Positions 28,208-37,957 of a stretch of 64,000 nucleotides of DNA are shown here, one piece after another (position 1 is the first letter of the stretch; each line of letters starts with the position of its first letter). This DNA comes from Prochlorococcus sp. AG-347-O22 (GTDB taxonomy: Bacteria; Cyanobacteriota; Cyanobacteriia; PCC-6307; Cyanobiaceae). The notes under the pieces are model-generated. The model had not been told where the DNA came from and made no database searches. It saw only the letters and a list, made by a program, of their open reading frames with translations. Location: assembly GCA_003278845.1 (NCBI GenBank), contig QCCX01000001.1, positions 124,001 through 188,000 of the forward strand, read 5' to 3'. The position numbers were made by a program, and so were the translations under genes.

Positions 28208-28651
28208 CTATCTTTTACTTTTTATCTTGTAGATTAAGAAAACAATACTGCCGGAAATCAGAGCTAGTAAAATCCCTACACAAGATGAACCTAAGAGTAA
28301 TTTTATGGAAAAAATTCTACCTTGTTTCCATAACTCATCAATAAGTAAACTTTTTTCAAGAATTTTATTAGAAGAATTATTTAAAAAAATCGAACCAACT
28401 TTATAGTTAAAATAATAAAGTGGAATATAAGTAAAAGGGTTGCTTATCCAAGTACCAATTGCAGCTAGAACAATATTACCCTTGGCTATTTTCGCAAAAA
28501 ATACCCCTATTAAAGTCTGAAACCCAAAAAAAGGAAAGCAGCCACTAAATACCCCTATAGCTAAACCTTTAGCATTAAAGAAAGGACTTCCATTCTGATT
28601 CCTAAATAATGATAGAATTTTCTTATAGTTAATATCTCTTTTAAATCTCAT
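28208..28651 (-). CDS. DUF2062 membrane protein
   Basis: This 147-residue protein carries the DUF2062 pattern: G-V-F-S-G-C-F-P-F-F-G-F-Q-T-L (about residues 32-46), G-T-W-I-S-N-P-F-T-Y-I-P-L-Y-Y (about 66-88), and a C-terminal hydrophobic segment (about 118-140) followed by basic residues. Two or three membrane helices are likely. The function of the family is unknown. Convergent with the RSH gene (18 bases) and divergent from mnmE (66 bases). Confidence 0.85.
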   Translation of the reverse strand: MRFKRDINYKKILSLFRNQNGSPFFNAKGLAIGVFSGCFPFFGFQTLIGVFFAKIAKGNIVLAAIGTWISNPFTYIPLYYFNYKVGSIFLNNSSNKILEKSLLIDELWKQGRIFSIKLLLGSSCVGILLALISGSIVFLIYKIKSKR

Positions 28652-28717
28652 TCAGAAAGAAAATTTCAAAATTAAATTCTTGATAATTTTACTTAATTAT
28701 CCATAACAAAGCGAGAG

Positions 28718-30100
28718 ATGGATTCGATAGTTACTACAGAAGATACGATAGCCGCAATAGCTTCAGCTATAAGTATTGGGAAGGGAGGAGTTGCGATAAT
28801 AAGAGTATCAGGGAAAGACGCAATAAATTCTTGCCAAAAGATTGTTCAAACTAAATCTAAATATGCATGGGAATCACATAGGGTTTTTCGTGGTTTTATT
28901 CAGGAAAATAAACAAAATAAATTTATAGATGAGGTTTTAATTTTAGTGATGAAATCACCAAATAGCTTCACAGGAGAGGATGTAGTTGAACTTCATTGCC
29001 ATGGCGGAATTATCATAGTAAATAAAGTTTTAAAGATATTATTATCTAGTAATTCTAGAGTTAGACTTGCAAACCCAGGAGAATTTAGTCAAAGAGCTTT
29101 TCTTAATGGGAAAATAGACCTTACTCAAGCCGAGTCGATTAATCAATTAATTAATGCAAGCAATACCAGATCAGCAGAGTTAGCCTTTAGCGGGGTTCAA
29201 GGAGAAATAAAGAAAAAAATTGATGATATTAAAAATGACCTTATAAATCAACTTTGCGAAATAGAAGCGAGAGTTGATTTTGAAGAAGACTTCACAGATT
29301 TTGATTACACCAAATATCTAAAAAACATTAAAAAAGTCAAAGAAAAAATAGAATTACTAATAGAAAATGCAAAAAGAAATTCATATATTCACAATGGAAT
29401 ATCCATTGCGCTTATAGGTAAAACAAATGTTGGTAAAAGCTCTTTATTAAATTTGCTTGCAAAAAAAGAGAAAGCAATCGTAACTAATATTCCTGGAACA
29501 ACTAGAGATGTTATTGAAGTTAATTTAACTATTAATGATATTCCAATGAAAATAATTGATACTGCTGGCATAAGAGAAACTCATGAACAAATTGAAAGTA
29601 TTGGAATTAAAAAAAGTTTTGGGAAAATAAAAGAGTCAGATTTTATAATTTATATTTATAGTCTTGAAGAAGGATTTAATGAAGAAGACAAAAAAATAAT
29701 ACAAGAAATTCCCAAAGAAAAATTAATTACTATTTTGGGCAATAAAAAAGATTTAATTGATTGCAAAAATATTAATTTAAATGAGTTTGAAAAAACAATT
29801 CTTATGAGTATTAAGAATAATGATGGTGAAAAATTATTAATAGACACAATCATAAAAAAATGCGGATTAAAACAAGTAGAAAATATTAATATATTTTTAA
29901 ACGAAAGACATCTAACAAATTTGTCTGCTTGCTTATCTAATTTAAATGATACTGATGAAATAATTAAAAATAAATTGCCATTTGATTTGTTATCAATTGA
30001 ACTGAGAGATGGAATTCAAAACTTATCCAAAATAACTGGTCAAGAATTAACAGAGGAACTTCTAGATAATATTTTTTCTAAGTTTTGTATTGGTAAATAA
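28718..30100 (+). CDS. mnmE: tRNA modification GTPase MnmE (TrmE)
   Basis: MnmE with MnmG makes the cmnm5U34 modification of tRNA wobble uridines. The 460-residue protein has the N-terminal folate-binding domain ([27 protein letters not shown] near 90), an inserted G domain with [10 protein letters not shown] (about 232) and D-T-A-G-I (about 281), and the diagnostic C-terminal C-I-G-K with the C1 donor site Cys. The G1 Ala found in many homologues is Val here. ATG start at 28718. Confidence 0.96.
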   Translation: MDSIVTTEDTIAAIASAISIGKGGVAIIRVSGKDAINSCQKIVQTKSKYAWESHRVFRGFIQENKQNKFIDEVLILVMKSPNSFTGEDVVELHCHGGIIIVNKVLKILLSSNSRVRLANPGEFSQRAFLNGKIDLTQAESINQLINASNTRSAELAFSGVQGEIKKKIDDIKNDLINQLCEIEARVDFEEDFTDFDYTKYLKNIKKVKEKIELLIENAKRNSYIHNGISIALIGKTNVGKSSLLNLLAKKEKAIVTNIPGTTRDVIEVNLTINDIPMKIIDTAGIRETHEQIESIGIKKSFGKIKESDFIIYIYSLEEGFNEEDKKIIQEIPKEKLITILGNKKDLIDCKNINLNEFEKTILMSIKNNDGEKLLIDTIIKKCGLKQVENINIFLNERHLTNLSACLSNLNDTDEIIKNKLPFDLLSIELRDGIQNLSKITGQELTEELLDNIFSKFCIGK

Positions 30101-30182
30101 ATTTGAGTTAAATTACATAGTAATATATAGTTGATTCTCTAACTTCAGTTTAATTTTTATTAATTAATTATTTCTTAGTTTA

Positions 30183-31049
30183 GTGGATTTAAATACTCCA
30201 ATAATAAGTAAAATCATTGATAATTGGATCAATGAAGATATAGGTAGGGGAGATCTTACAAGTCCCTCTATTACAGAAGAGAATGGTAATGCATATTGGA
30301 TTGCAAAAGAGGAGGGAATATTCTGTGGAGTTGATATTATAAAAGAAATTTTTAGAAAAATTGATTTAAAAATCAATCCAAAATTTAATATCTCTGATGG
30401 AGATAAATTTTTTAAAGATCAAAAACTCTTAGAAATATATGGACCTTCAAAAAGTTTACTCGCTAGTGAAAGGATCAGCTTAAATATAGCAATGCATTTA
30501 TCTGGAATATCAACATATACAAAGAATCTTACAGATAAATTAGACGGCACAAGTATAAAATTAGCAGATACTAGGAAAACGACTCCTGGTTTAAGAATAT
30601 TTGAAAAATATGCATTTAAATGCGGAGGTGGGGTGAATCATAGAATGGGATTATACGATGCTGCTATGATCAAAGAAAATCATATTGCATGGACAGATAA
30701 TCTTGAGAATGCAGTACAAAAAATTCGCCTAAATTCGCCTTTTACAACTCATATCATAATTGAAGCTGAGAATATCGAACAGGCAAAAGAAGCAGTATTA
30801 GCAGGAGCGGATAGTGTCTTATTAGATGAACTTAGTCCTGAAAAAATCAAAAAAAGCGTTCAAGAATTAAGAGATTTATCAATTAATAGCTTAAAAAAAG
30901 AAGTCAATAAAAATTTGATAATAGAAGTTTCTGGAATAAACCCCCAAGAAATTAGTAAATATCTAATAAAAGGTATTGATTTGATTTCAACAAGTTCTTC
31001 AATCACCAAAAGTAATTGGATTGATTTGAGTATGCGTTATATTAATTAA
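30183..31049 (+). CDS. nadC: Quinolinate phosphoribosyltransferase (nicotinate-nucleotide pyrophosphorylase)
   Basis: NadC makes nicotinate mononucleotide from quinolinate and PRPP in NAD synthesis. The 288-residue length is normal. Motifs are E-D-I-G-R-G-D-L-T-S near the N-terminus, S-E-R-I-S-L-N, A-D-T-R-K-T-T-P-G-L-R, G-G-G-V-N-H-R-M-G-L-Y-D and I-K-E-N-H-I. Start is GTG at 30183. It lies between mnmE (82 bases) and argS (27 bases). Confidence 0.95.
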   Translation: MDLNTPIISKIIDNWINEDIGRGDLTSPSITEENGNAYWIAKEEGIFCGVDIIKEIFRKIDLKINPKFNISDGDKFFKDQKLLEIYGPSKSLLASERISLNIAMHLSGISTYTKNLTDKLDGTSIKLADTRKTTPGLRIFEKYAFKCGGGVNHRMGLYDAAMIKENHIAWTDNLENAVQKIRLNSPFTTHIIIEAENIEQAKEAVLAGADSVLLDELSPEKIKKSVQELRDLSINSLKKEVNKNLIIEVSGINPQEISKYLIKGIDLISTSSSITKSNWIDLSMRYIN

Positions 31050-31076
31050 TCATATAGATAAATAATTGAATAATTA

Positions 31077-32891
31077 ATGCTAATCATTTTTAAAGAATTA
31101 ACAAAACAATTTGAGCAATCTCTTTTAGATAGTCTTGAAAAAAATGATAAAAAAGGAGAATTCGAAATTCTTAGAAAAAATTTAATTACACAATCATCAA
31201 AAGAGGAATTTGGTGATTATCAATGTAATGTTTGTTTAAGTTTATCTAAAATATATAAAAAAAACCCAAGAGATATTTCTAATGATTTTATTAACCTTTT
31301 AAATAAAAATAAAAGCATAGCAAAATTATGTAAGAGTCTAGAAATAGCTGGACCTGGATTTATAAATATAAAATTAAAAGATGAAGTTCTAATAAATGAA
31401 ATTAAGTCAAATATTCAATGCAATAGGGCTGGCATACTTCTAATTAGAAAAGATTTTGATAGTGGTTTGTCTAATAAAGTTATTGTAGATTTTTCTAGTC
31501 CTAATATTGCTAAAGAAATGCATGTAGGGCATTTAAGATCAACAATAATAGGTGACTCAATATCTAGAATTTTCGAGTTAAGAGGTTATGAAGTATTAAG
31601 ACTCAATCATGTTGGTGATTGGGGGACACAATTTGGCATGCTTATTACTCAGCTCAAAGATTTATATTCAAATGATCTAGCAGAAATAGGAAAGATCAAG
31701 ATAAGTGATTTAGTTGAATTTTATAAAAAATCAAAAAAAAGATTTGATAACGAATCTGAATTCCAAAAAAGATCTAGAGAGGAAGTAGTTAAGTTACAAA
31801 GTGGAGATATTAAATCGATTAAAGCTTGGAAATTATTATGTGATCAATCAAGAAAAGAATTTGATGAAATCTATAAAAATTTAAAAATAAAAATAGAAGA
31901 AAGAGGTGAATCTTTTTATAATCCTTTCTTAAAATCAGTTATTGATGATTTGAATTTAAAAAAATTATTAGTAGAAGATCAAGGAGCAAAATGTGTATTT
32001 TTAGATGGGATGACTAATAAAGAAGGCAAACCTTTACCGCTAATTATTCAAAAAAAAGATGGAGGTTTTAATTATGCCACCACAGATCTTGCTGCTATAA
32101 GATACAGATTCAATAAACCTCCTAATGGCGATGATGCTTCAAGAATTATTTATGTAACTGATCATGGGCAAGCAAATCATTTTGCTGGAGTTTTTCAAGT
32201 TGCAAAAAAAGCAAAATGGATCCCAGAAAATTGTCAAGTAGACCATGTCCCTTTTGGGTTAGTTCAAGGAATTGATGGCAAAAAACTAAAGACAAGAGAA
32301 GGTGAAACAATACGCCTAAAAGATTTATTAAATGAAGCAGTTAGAAGAGCAAAAGAAGATTTATTGAAAAGATTAGAAGATGAAGATCGTTATGAGACCG
32401 AAGAGTTTATAGCAAATACTTCAAGAATTATTGGATTAGGAGCTGTTAAGTATGCAGATTTAAGTCAAAATAGGATTACTAATTATCAATTTAGTTTTGA
32501 TAAAATGCTTTCCCTTAATGGTAATACTGCGCCTTATTTGTTATATACACTTGTAAGAATTTTAGGAATTAAAAGAAAAAATGATTTTGTTTATGAATCT
32601 AAAGATTTTCAGTACGTAAATTATGAACATAAATCTGAGTGGAAACTTATCAGAAAATTACTTAGGTTCGATGAAATCATAATTTCTATTGAAAAAGACT
32701 TAATGCCAAATAGATTATGCAATTATCTGTTCGAGCTATGTCAAACTTTTAATAGATTCTATGATCAAGTTCCAATCCTCAAAGAAGAAAAAAATATAAA
32801 AATCTCTAGGCTTAATTTATGTGACCTAACTGCAAAAACACTAAAATTAAGCTTAGAGCTTTTAGGAATTGAAACTTTAGAAAGAATGTAA
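31077..32891 (+). CDS. argS: Arginyl-tRNA synthetase
   Basis: ArgS is a class I synthetase. The 604-residue protein has the arginine-specific N-terminal domain (E-E-F-G-D-Y-Q-C-N, about residues 42-50), [15 protein letters not shown] with the HIGH-type motif (about 141-155), [11 protein letters not shown], and V-P-F-G-L-V-Q-G before the KMSKS-loop equivalent (K-L-K-T-R). The C-terminal DALR anticodon domain is present. The stop shares one base with the hisC start (TAATG), indicating coupling. Confidence 0.96.
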   Translation: MLIIFKELTKQFEQSLLDSLEKNDKKGEFEILRKNLITQSSKEEFGDYQCNVCLSLSKIYKKNPRDISNDFINLLNKNKSIAKLCKSLEIAGPGFINIKLKDEVLINEIKSNIQCNRAGILLIRKDFDSGLSNKVIVDFSSPNIAKEMHVGHLRSTIIGDSISRIFELRGYEVLRLNHVGDWGTQFGMLITQLKDLYSNDLAEIGKIKISDLVEFYKKSKKRFDNESEFQKRSREEVVKLQSGDIKSIKAWKLLCDQSRKEFDEIYKNLKIKIEERGESFYNPFLKSVIDDLNLKKLLVEDQGAKCVFLDGMTNKEGKPLPLIIQKKDGGFNYATTDLAAIRYRFNKPPNGDDASRIIYVTDHGQANHFAGVFQVAKKAKWIPENCQVDHVPFGLVQGIDGKKLKTREGETIRLKDLLNEAVRRAKEDLLKRLEDEDRYETEEFIANTSRIIGLGAVKYADLSQNRITNYQFSFDKMLSLNGNTAPYLLYTLVRILGIKRKNDFVYESKDFQYVNYEHKSEWKLIRKLLRFDEIIISIEKDLMPNRLCNYLFELCQTFNRFYDQVPILKEEKNIKISRLNLCDLTAKTLKLSLELLGIETLERM

Positions 32892-34000
32892 TGAATGATT
32901 TTGATCCATTAAATAATCTTTTCCCAAAACCAAGAGAAGAAATAATAAATATGCAGTCTTACTCTGCACCTTTAGAAAATAGAAGAAATTTACTCCGCTT
33001 AGACTTTAATGAAAATACTTTAGGTCCAAGTCCTAAGGTTTTAGAGGCATTACAAGCGATAAAATTAGATGAGATTTCAATTTATCCAGAATATAATTTT
33101 TTAAAAAAATTTTTATGTGATAAATATCTTGATTCAAGAAAATTTGGTAATGATGAAATCGGAATTTTCAATGGAGCAGATGCAGCAATAAATGCAATTT
33201 TCAATTGCTTTGGAGAAAAAGATCAGATATTTCTAACCACAAATCCAACTTTTGGTTACTATTCTCCTTGTGCAGAAATCCGAGGAATGAAAAAAATAAG
33301 TTGTTCTTACGTTGGAGAAAATTTTCTATTCCCCATCGAAGAATTTAGGGAAAAAATAATAAAGCATAATCCAAAGTTAATATTTATTTGCAATCCAAAT
33401 AATCCAACAGGAACAGTTCTAAGCTCTCATGAAATAATTAATTTAGCCAATATCAATAAAGATTCATTAGTAGTTGTTGATGAACTATATGAAAAATTCA
33501 ATGGAGATAGTCTTCTTGAATCGATAGATTTTGAAAAGAATAACAATATACTAATAATCCAATCTCTTTCAAAAACTGCAGGTCTAGCTGGTTTAAGAAT
33601 AGGTTTTACTTTTGGCAATAAAAGTTTAATTCAGTACATTAATAAAGTTACAGGACCATATGATGTCAATAGCTATGCTATAACAGCTGCATTAGCAGCA
33701 CTTAAAGACAAATCATATATTGATAATTATGTTTTAGAAGTAAAAAAAGCAAGGGAATGGATTTTCAATAAATTTAAATCAACAAAAATCAGAACTCACT
33801 TTAGTGGAGGTAATTATTTCTTAATTTGGCCAAAAAAAGATCCTAAAATTTTAATACAACAGATGAGAGAAAAAGGTATTCTTATTAGAAGTATGGAAAA
33901 CAAAAAAGATATCGGTAATTCTATAAGGGTTAGTATTGGAACTCAAGAACAAATGATTTTTTTCTGGGACAATTACAAGATATTAGATTTAAAAAATTAA
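32891..34000 (+). CDS. hisC: Histidinol-phosphate aminotransferase-like PLP enzyme
   Basis: This 369-residue fold-type I aminotransferase shows the HisC pattern: R-L-D-F-N-E-N-T-L-G-P-S-P (about 36-48), C-N-P-N-N-P-T-G, V-V-V-D-E-L-Y, and the PLP Lys in Q-S-L-S-K-T-A-G-L-A-G-L-R-I-G (about 223-237). HisC makes histidinol phosphate from imidazole acetol phosphate. The family also includes aromatic and tyrosine aminotransferases, so specificity is probable rather than certain. It starts one base into the argS stop and overlaps the next minus-strand gene by 4 bases. Confidence 0.87.
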   Translation: MNDFDPLNNLFPKPREEIINMQSYSAPLENRRNLLRLDFNENTLGPSPKVLEALQAIKLDEISIYPEYNFLKKFLCDKYLDSRKFGNDEIGIFNGADAAINAIFNCFGEKDQIFLTTNPTFGYYSPCAEIRGMKKISCSYVGENFLFPIEEFREKIIKHNPKLIFICNPNNPTGTVLSSHEIINLANINKDSLVVVDELYEKFNGDSLLESIDFEKNNNILIIQSLSKTAGLAGLRIGFTFGNKSLIQYINKVTGPYDVNSYAITAALAALKDKSYIDNYVLEVKKAREWIFNKFKSTKIRTHFSGGNYFLIWPKKDPKILIQQMREKGILIRSMENKKDIGNSIRVSIGTQEQMIFFWDNYKILDLKN

Positions 34001-34722
34001 TTACTGAAAATATAAATTGTATTTTGATCGATTCTTTTAGGTTTTATTTGAAAATCTTTTCCAACATATTTTACTTTAAAATCTTTCATATTTTCGATAA
34101 ATAAATCAGCATTTGAGAAATCACATTCTTTATTAATTTTTTTGCCGCGTTCAAAGTGAACAGGAATAACTACATTAGGTTTTAGAAGCTTAACTATTTT
34201 TGAGGCTTCTTTACCATTGTAAGATTTTATTCCTCCTCCAATTGAAATAAACAATATATCTGGACTAGACAAAATAATTTGACTGTTTATATCAATATCA
34301 CCAGCAGCTCCTCCCATATGAACAATTTTAAGATCATTCTGCTCCCAACTCCAAACAGTTGCCATCCCAAATCTTCTTCCATCTACTCTGTCATGTGGTA
34401 CAGGAATTCCATTTAATAAAATATCCTCAAATTGATAGATTCCTGGCTCAACGAACATTAATTGATCATTAGGGTTATATCCTTCATCTGGAAGCCTAGA
34501 ACTAGCCAAAATAAAATCTACGTTGACTTCTTTTGGCTCCTTTAAATTACTTGCACAACCTATTGCTTTAAAGGGATTTATAAGAATAGATTTATCTGCA
34601 CTAGTAATTAAAAAACTACTATGTCCCAAACTTTTTATTCCTAAGTTCCTTGCCAATAATGAGGTAGGCAAAAAAGAGCTAACTAATATCAAAAATAAAA
34701 AGTTTTTAATTTGAGAAATCAT
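33997..34722 (-). CDS. Exported metallo-beta-lactamase-fold protein with degenerate metal site
   Basis: A 241-residue UlaG-like metallo-beta-lactamase-fold protein behind a signal peptide (F-L-F-L-I-L-V-S-S-F-L, cut near L-L-A-R). The fold is recognisable from G-H-S-S-F-L-I (33-39), S-I-L-I-N-P (45-50), H-M-G-G (135-138) and V-I-P-V-H-F (185-190). The HxHxDH motif that binds zinc should fall at residues 71-80 but reads I-L-A-S-S-R-L-P-D-E, so both first His ligands and the last are absent. It is probably periplasmic or lumenal and may be non-hydrolytic. The role is unknown. Confidence 0.78.
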   Translation of the reverse strand: MISQIKNFLFLILVSSFLPTSLLARNLGIKSLGHSSFLITSADKSILINPFKAIGCASNLKEPKEVNVDFILASSRLPDEGYNPNDQLMFVEPGIYQFEDILLNGIPVPHDRVDGRRFGMATVWSWEQNDLKIVHMGGAAGDIDINSQIILSSPDILFISIGGGIKSYNGKEASKIVKLLKPNVVIPVHFERGKKINKECDFSNADLFIENMKDFKVKYVGKDFQIKPKRIDQNTIYIFSN

Positions 34723-34741
34723 AATATTAATTTTTTTTATT

Positions 34742-35338
34742 TTACTTTTGTTCAGCCATTTTTAGAAAATTACTAATTAATTTATGACCAAATTGCGTCA
34801 ACACACTTTCAGGATGAAACTGTACCCCATGTAAATGTTTATATTCTTTATGAGAGATAGCCATAATTGTTGAGTCTTCTAAAGTCGCAGTTATGTCGAA
34901 ACAAGATGGTAAAGAACTTGAATCAACTATAAGACTATGGTATCTAGTAGCCACAAATGGAGTCTCGATATCTTTAAACAATCCTTTTTGATTATGAAAT
35001 ATTTTGGATGTCTTACCATGCATAAGTTCTTTCCCAACTATAACCTTACCTCCAAAAGCTTGGGCCAAAGCTTGATGACCTAAACAAACTCCCAAGGTCG
35101 GAATATTTTGAGATAATTTTTTTAGAATTGGCAGACAAATTCCAGATTGATCTGGATTACCTGGACCTGGAGATAAGAGAATTCCACCAGGATTTAGTTT
35201 GATAATTTCTTCTAGAGTAATTTCATCATTTCTTTTAACTATTAATTCTTTAGTTATTTCATGCTCAACTGAAAGTTCTCCTAAATATTGAACAAGGTTA
35301 TAAGTAAAACTATCGTAATTATCAATAACAAGAAACAT
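34742..35338 (-). CDS. trpG: Glutamine amidotransferase subunit of anthranilate/aminodeoxychorismate synthase
   Basis: This 198-residue class I glutaminase provides ammonia to TrpE or PabB. It starts with I-D-N-Y-D-S-F-T-Y-N-L-V-Q and has L-S-P-G-P-G-N-P, the nucleophile loop G-V-C-L-G-H-Q-A-L-A, and H-G-V-Q-F-H-P-E-S for the His-Glu pair. Sequence alone does not separate TrpG from PabA, and cyanobacteria often use one protein for both tryptophan and folate synthesis. Neither partner gene is in the window. It sits between dgkA (12 bases) and the metallo-beta-lactamase-fold gene (19 bases). Confidence 0.92.
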   Translation of the reverse strand: MFLVIDNYDSFTYNLVQYLGELSVEHEITKELIVKRNDEITLEEIIKLNPGGILLSPGPGNPDQSGICLPILKKLSQNIPTLGVCLGHQALAQAFGGKVIVGKELMHGKTSKIFHNQKGLFKDIETPFVATRYHSLIVDSSSLPSCFDITATLEDSTIMAISHKEYKHLHGVQFHPESVLTQFGHKLISNFLKMAEQK

Positions 35339-35350
35339 ATTTATATGGAT

Positions 35351-35761
35351 TTAAAATAACAACTTTATTTTAGGAACAAAGATATATACAGCAATAATAA
35401 CAGAATTAATGGAAGCTAATAATACTGCTCCTGCAGAAGTATCTTTTGAAATTTTAGCCAAAATACTAAATTCTTTTTTCACTACTAAATCAACCATTGA
35501 TTCAATAGATGTATTCAATATTTCTAATATTAAAACAGACATAATTGTTGCAATCAAAATAACATAATTACTTAGACTAATTTTGAGTAAAAAACCAATT
35601 ATTAAACTTGTAACTGCAAAAATTAATTGAATTTTAAAATTTCTTGAAGTTTTTAATACATAACTAATACCACTGAAAGCATACTTAAAACTTATAAATA
35701 CATTACTAGAAGTTTTGTATGAATCTTTTCTATTTTCTAAATAGTTTATTTTTTTTTTCAT
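35351..35761 (-). CDS. dgkA: Diacylglycerol kinase (prokaryotic DgkA type)
   Basis: The 136-residue integral membrane kinase recycles diacylglycerol or undecaprenol to the phosphate form. The diagnostic block E-I-L-N-T-S-I-E-S-M-V-D (about 85-96) followed by K-D-T-S-A-G-A-V-L-L is clear, and three membrane helices fit the hydrophobicity. The extra 20 or so hydrophilic residues at the N-terminus are common in this branch. It lies 6 bases from ybeY, an association seen in many bacteria. Confidence 0.94.
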   Translation of the reverse strand: MKKKINYLENRKDSYKTSSNVFISFKYAFSGISYVLKTSRNFKIQLIFAVTSLIIGFLLKISLSNYVILIATIMSVLILEILNTSIESMVDLVVKKEFSILAKISKDTSAGAVLLASINSVIIAVYIFVPKIKLLF

Positions 35762-35767
35762 TGATTT

Positions 35768-36307
35768 TTAATCTAATCGAGTAATTAAATATTCTTGGAA
35801 ATTTAACATATTTTCTAAATCATGCTCATTATTATGTTCCCATCCCAAAAGATGTAAAAATCCATGACTAGCCAACCAGATCATCTCTCTATAGATTGAA
35901 TGTTTATATTCATAAGATTGCTCAAGTGCCATCTCTAATGATATAAAAATATCTCCCAACTCTATATGATCTAAATTATTTAAAGATTCATCAGAAATAA
36001 TTGGAAAAGATAAAACATCAGTTGGACCATTTTTTTGCATCCATTTCTTATTCAAAGAAGCAATTTCTTGATTAGATATTATCTGTAAGCCTAATGAAAA
36101 AGATTTTTTTTCATAAATATAATTTGGTAATTCATAATCCTCTTTTTTTGATATATTATTTATCCAAGATAAAAAAACTTTTTCCCAAAAAATAGATTCA
36201 AAAATAAGATGAGTTTTACTATCTTTTAACTTATTTGTAAATTGAGAGAAATCATTACATTGAAAAACCAAATCTAAATTTATTTCAGAAATAATTTTTT
36301 CTTTCAT
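35768..36307 (-). CDS. ybeY: Endoribonuclease YbeY (rRNA maturation factor)
   Basis: YbeY matures the 3' end of 16S rRNA and takes part in ribosome quality control. The 179-residue protein carries the zinc motif [11 protein letters not shown] (about 153-163), with three His ligands; the last Asp of the usual GxDH is Glu. The region before it has A-S-L-N-K-K-W and P-T-D-V-L-S-F-P, both typical. It is in a minus-strand run prfB, DUF3285, ybeY, dgkA, trpG. Confidence 0.95.
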   Translation of the reverse strand: MKEKIISEINLDLVFQCNDFSQFTNKLKDSKTHLIFESIFWEKVFLSWINNISKKEDYELPNYIYEKKSFSLGLQIISNQEIASLNKKWMQKNGPTDVLSFPIISDESLNNLDHIELGDIFISLEMALEQSYEYKHSIYREMIWLASHGFLHLLGWEHNNEHDLENMLNFQEYLITRLD

Positions 36308-36313
36308 AAATTC

Positions 36314-36496
36314 TTAAACTGGAATATTGGGCTTACCTATTGTGGCCACAAGTATTAATATCCCAATTAAAACTAGAAAGGTTATTGAAAAATGAGAAAT
36401 ACTTTTTGAGCCTTTCCTTACCATATTTCTCATAGCAAGCTTTATAAAGCTTGGAGGAGAAACTTTTTTTTCTAAAATTTCGTTTTTATTTTCCAT
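36314..36496 (-). CDS. Small DUF3285 membrane protein
   Basis: A 60-residue protein with a basic N-terminal half (P-P-S-F-I-K-L-A-M-R-N-M-V-R-K-G, residues 14-29) and one membrane helix (about 34-53) ending with G-K-P-N-I. This matches the cyanobacterial DUF3285 family, whose role is unknown. It is tightly packed between prfB (3 bases) and ybeY (6 bases), which supports expression with them. Confidence 0.85.
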   Translation of the reverse strand: MENKNEILEKKVSPPSFIKLAMRNMVRKGSKSISHFSITFLVLIGILILVATIGKPNIPV

Positions 36497-36499
36497 TAG

Positions 36500-37622
36500 T
36501 TATTCAATAGATTCATTAGAAGAAATATTCATACGTAATAATTCATGAATAAATGGTTCAAGTCCACCATCTAAAACACTATCTAACTCGTTAGTCTCCT
36601 GCATAGTCCTAAGATCTTTTACCATTTGATAGGGATGGAAAACATAATTTCTTATTTGATTGCCCCATGCAGCTTCCACAACATCACCTTTAATATCAGC
36701 GACTTCAGCAGCTCGTTGTTCTTTTGCAATCACTAACAGTTTAGACTTTAAGAGTAACATAGCTTTTTCTTTATTTTGTAATTGAGATCTTTCTTGCGTA
36801 CATCTTACTGAAATCCCTGAAGGCAAATGAACAATTCGCACTGCTGTTTCTACTTTATTAACATTTTGTCCTCCAGCTCCACCGGATCTACTCGTTGTAA
36901 TTTCTAAATCTTTTTCAGGTATATCAAGTGAAATACTATCATCTAATTTTGGCATAACCTCTACCCCAGCAAAGCTTGTTTGTCTTTTGCCATTGGCATT
37001 AAAAGGAGAAATTCTTACTAATCTATGAGTTCCTTTTTCATGTTGCAGATAGCCATATGCATATTTTCCATCAATTTCGAAAGTTACACTTTTAATACCT
37101 GCTTCTTCTCCTTCAGATAATTCATTAATGACAAGGCTCATTTGATTATTATCGGCCCATCTTGAGTACATTCTTAATAATATCTCTACCCAATCCTGCG
37201 CATCTGTTCCACCCGCACCTGCGTTTATAGAAACTACTGCTCCTTCCTTATCGTATTCACCACATAACAATCTTTCAAATTCCCATTTATCCAAATTCTC
37301 TCTTAATTTCTTTAATCCCAACTGCGATTCTAAAATCATTTCCTCTTCGGGTTCTAGAGAATAAAGCTCAAGAGAGGCATTAGCATCAGAAATAAAAGTT
37401 TTCCATTTATCTAATAATTCGAGTTGTGCTTTGACATCATCAAGGCTTAACATTAGCCTTTTAGCTTCTTCTTGATTTTCCCAAAATTCAGGCTGAGCAG
37501 AAATTTGCTCTAACTCTTTCCTTTTCGCTTTTAATCTTGGAACGTCAAAGACAATCCTGAGCATTACCCAGGCGCTCTGTTAGTTCAGAAAGATCTTTTT
37601 TGAAATCTGTAATATCTATCAA
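36500..37622 (-). CDS. prfB: Peptide chain release factor 2, expressed through a +1 frameshift
   Basis: RF2 ends translation at UGA and UAA. The long frame (36500-37564) lacks the true N-terminus. The first 25 codons lie in another frame, from TTG 37622 to CTT 37548, reading [24 protein letters not shown]; then comes in-frame TGA (37547-37545). Skipping T37547 gives CTT-GAC and continues D-V-P-R-L-K-A-K. The joined product, complement(36500..37546,37548..37622), is about 373 residues. The RF2 anticodon S-P-F (R-I-S-P-F-N-A) and catalytic G-G-Q are present. Low RF2 favours the shift, so the gene regulates itself. Confidence 0.95.
37544..37550 (-). promoter_or_regulatory. prfB programmed frameshift site CTT-TGA-C
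   Basis: On the minus strand the heptamer CTTTGAC matches exactly the shift site known from E. coli prfB. A purine-rich AGGA lies 4 bases upstream of CTT and can act as the internal Shine-Dalgarno stimulus. The frame before the site continues the RF2 N-terminus and the frame after it continues the RF2 core. Confidence 0.93.
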
Positions 37623-37697
37623 AATAGAATTTAATCGTTATTTATAATCTAACAAGCACTTTTGTTTAATAGTATAAACTAAGTATTATTTTAAAAA

Positions 37698-37952
37698 ATG
37701 TCCAAAGTTGAAATTTATACTTGGCAATATTGCCCATTCTGTATTCGAGCAAAATCACTACTCAAGAAAAAAAACGTAAATTTTACAGAATATAAAATAG
37801 ATGGCGACGAAGATGCCAGAGCATTGATGATTGAAAGAGCTGATGGTAGAAGAACATTACCACAAATATTTATAGATAATGAGGGTATCGGAGGCTGCGA
37901 TGATCTCTACGCATTAGAAAATGAAAATAAATTAGAAGCATTATTAAACTAG
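37698..37952 (+). CDS. grxC: Glutaredoxin
   Basis: An 84-residue dithiol glutaredoxin with active site Cys12-Pro-Phe-Cys15, the cis-Pro region R-T-L-P-Q-I-F-I, and G-G-C-D-D near residue 66, which binds glutathione. It reduces disulfides and glutathionylated proteins. It is 5 bases upstream of gshB, so the enzyme that makes glutathione and the protein that uses it form an operon. Confidence 0.95.
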   Translation: MSKVEIYTWQYCPFCIRAKSLLKKKNVNFTEYKIDGDEDARALMIERADGRRTLPQIFIDNEGIGGCDDLYALENENKLEALLN

Positions 37953-37957
37953 ATCTT

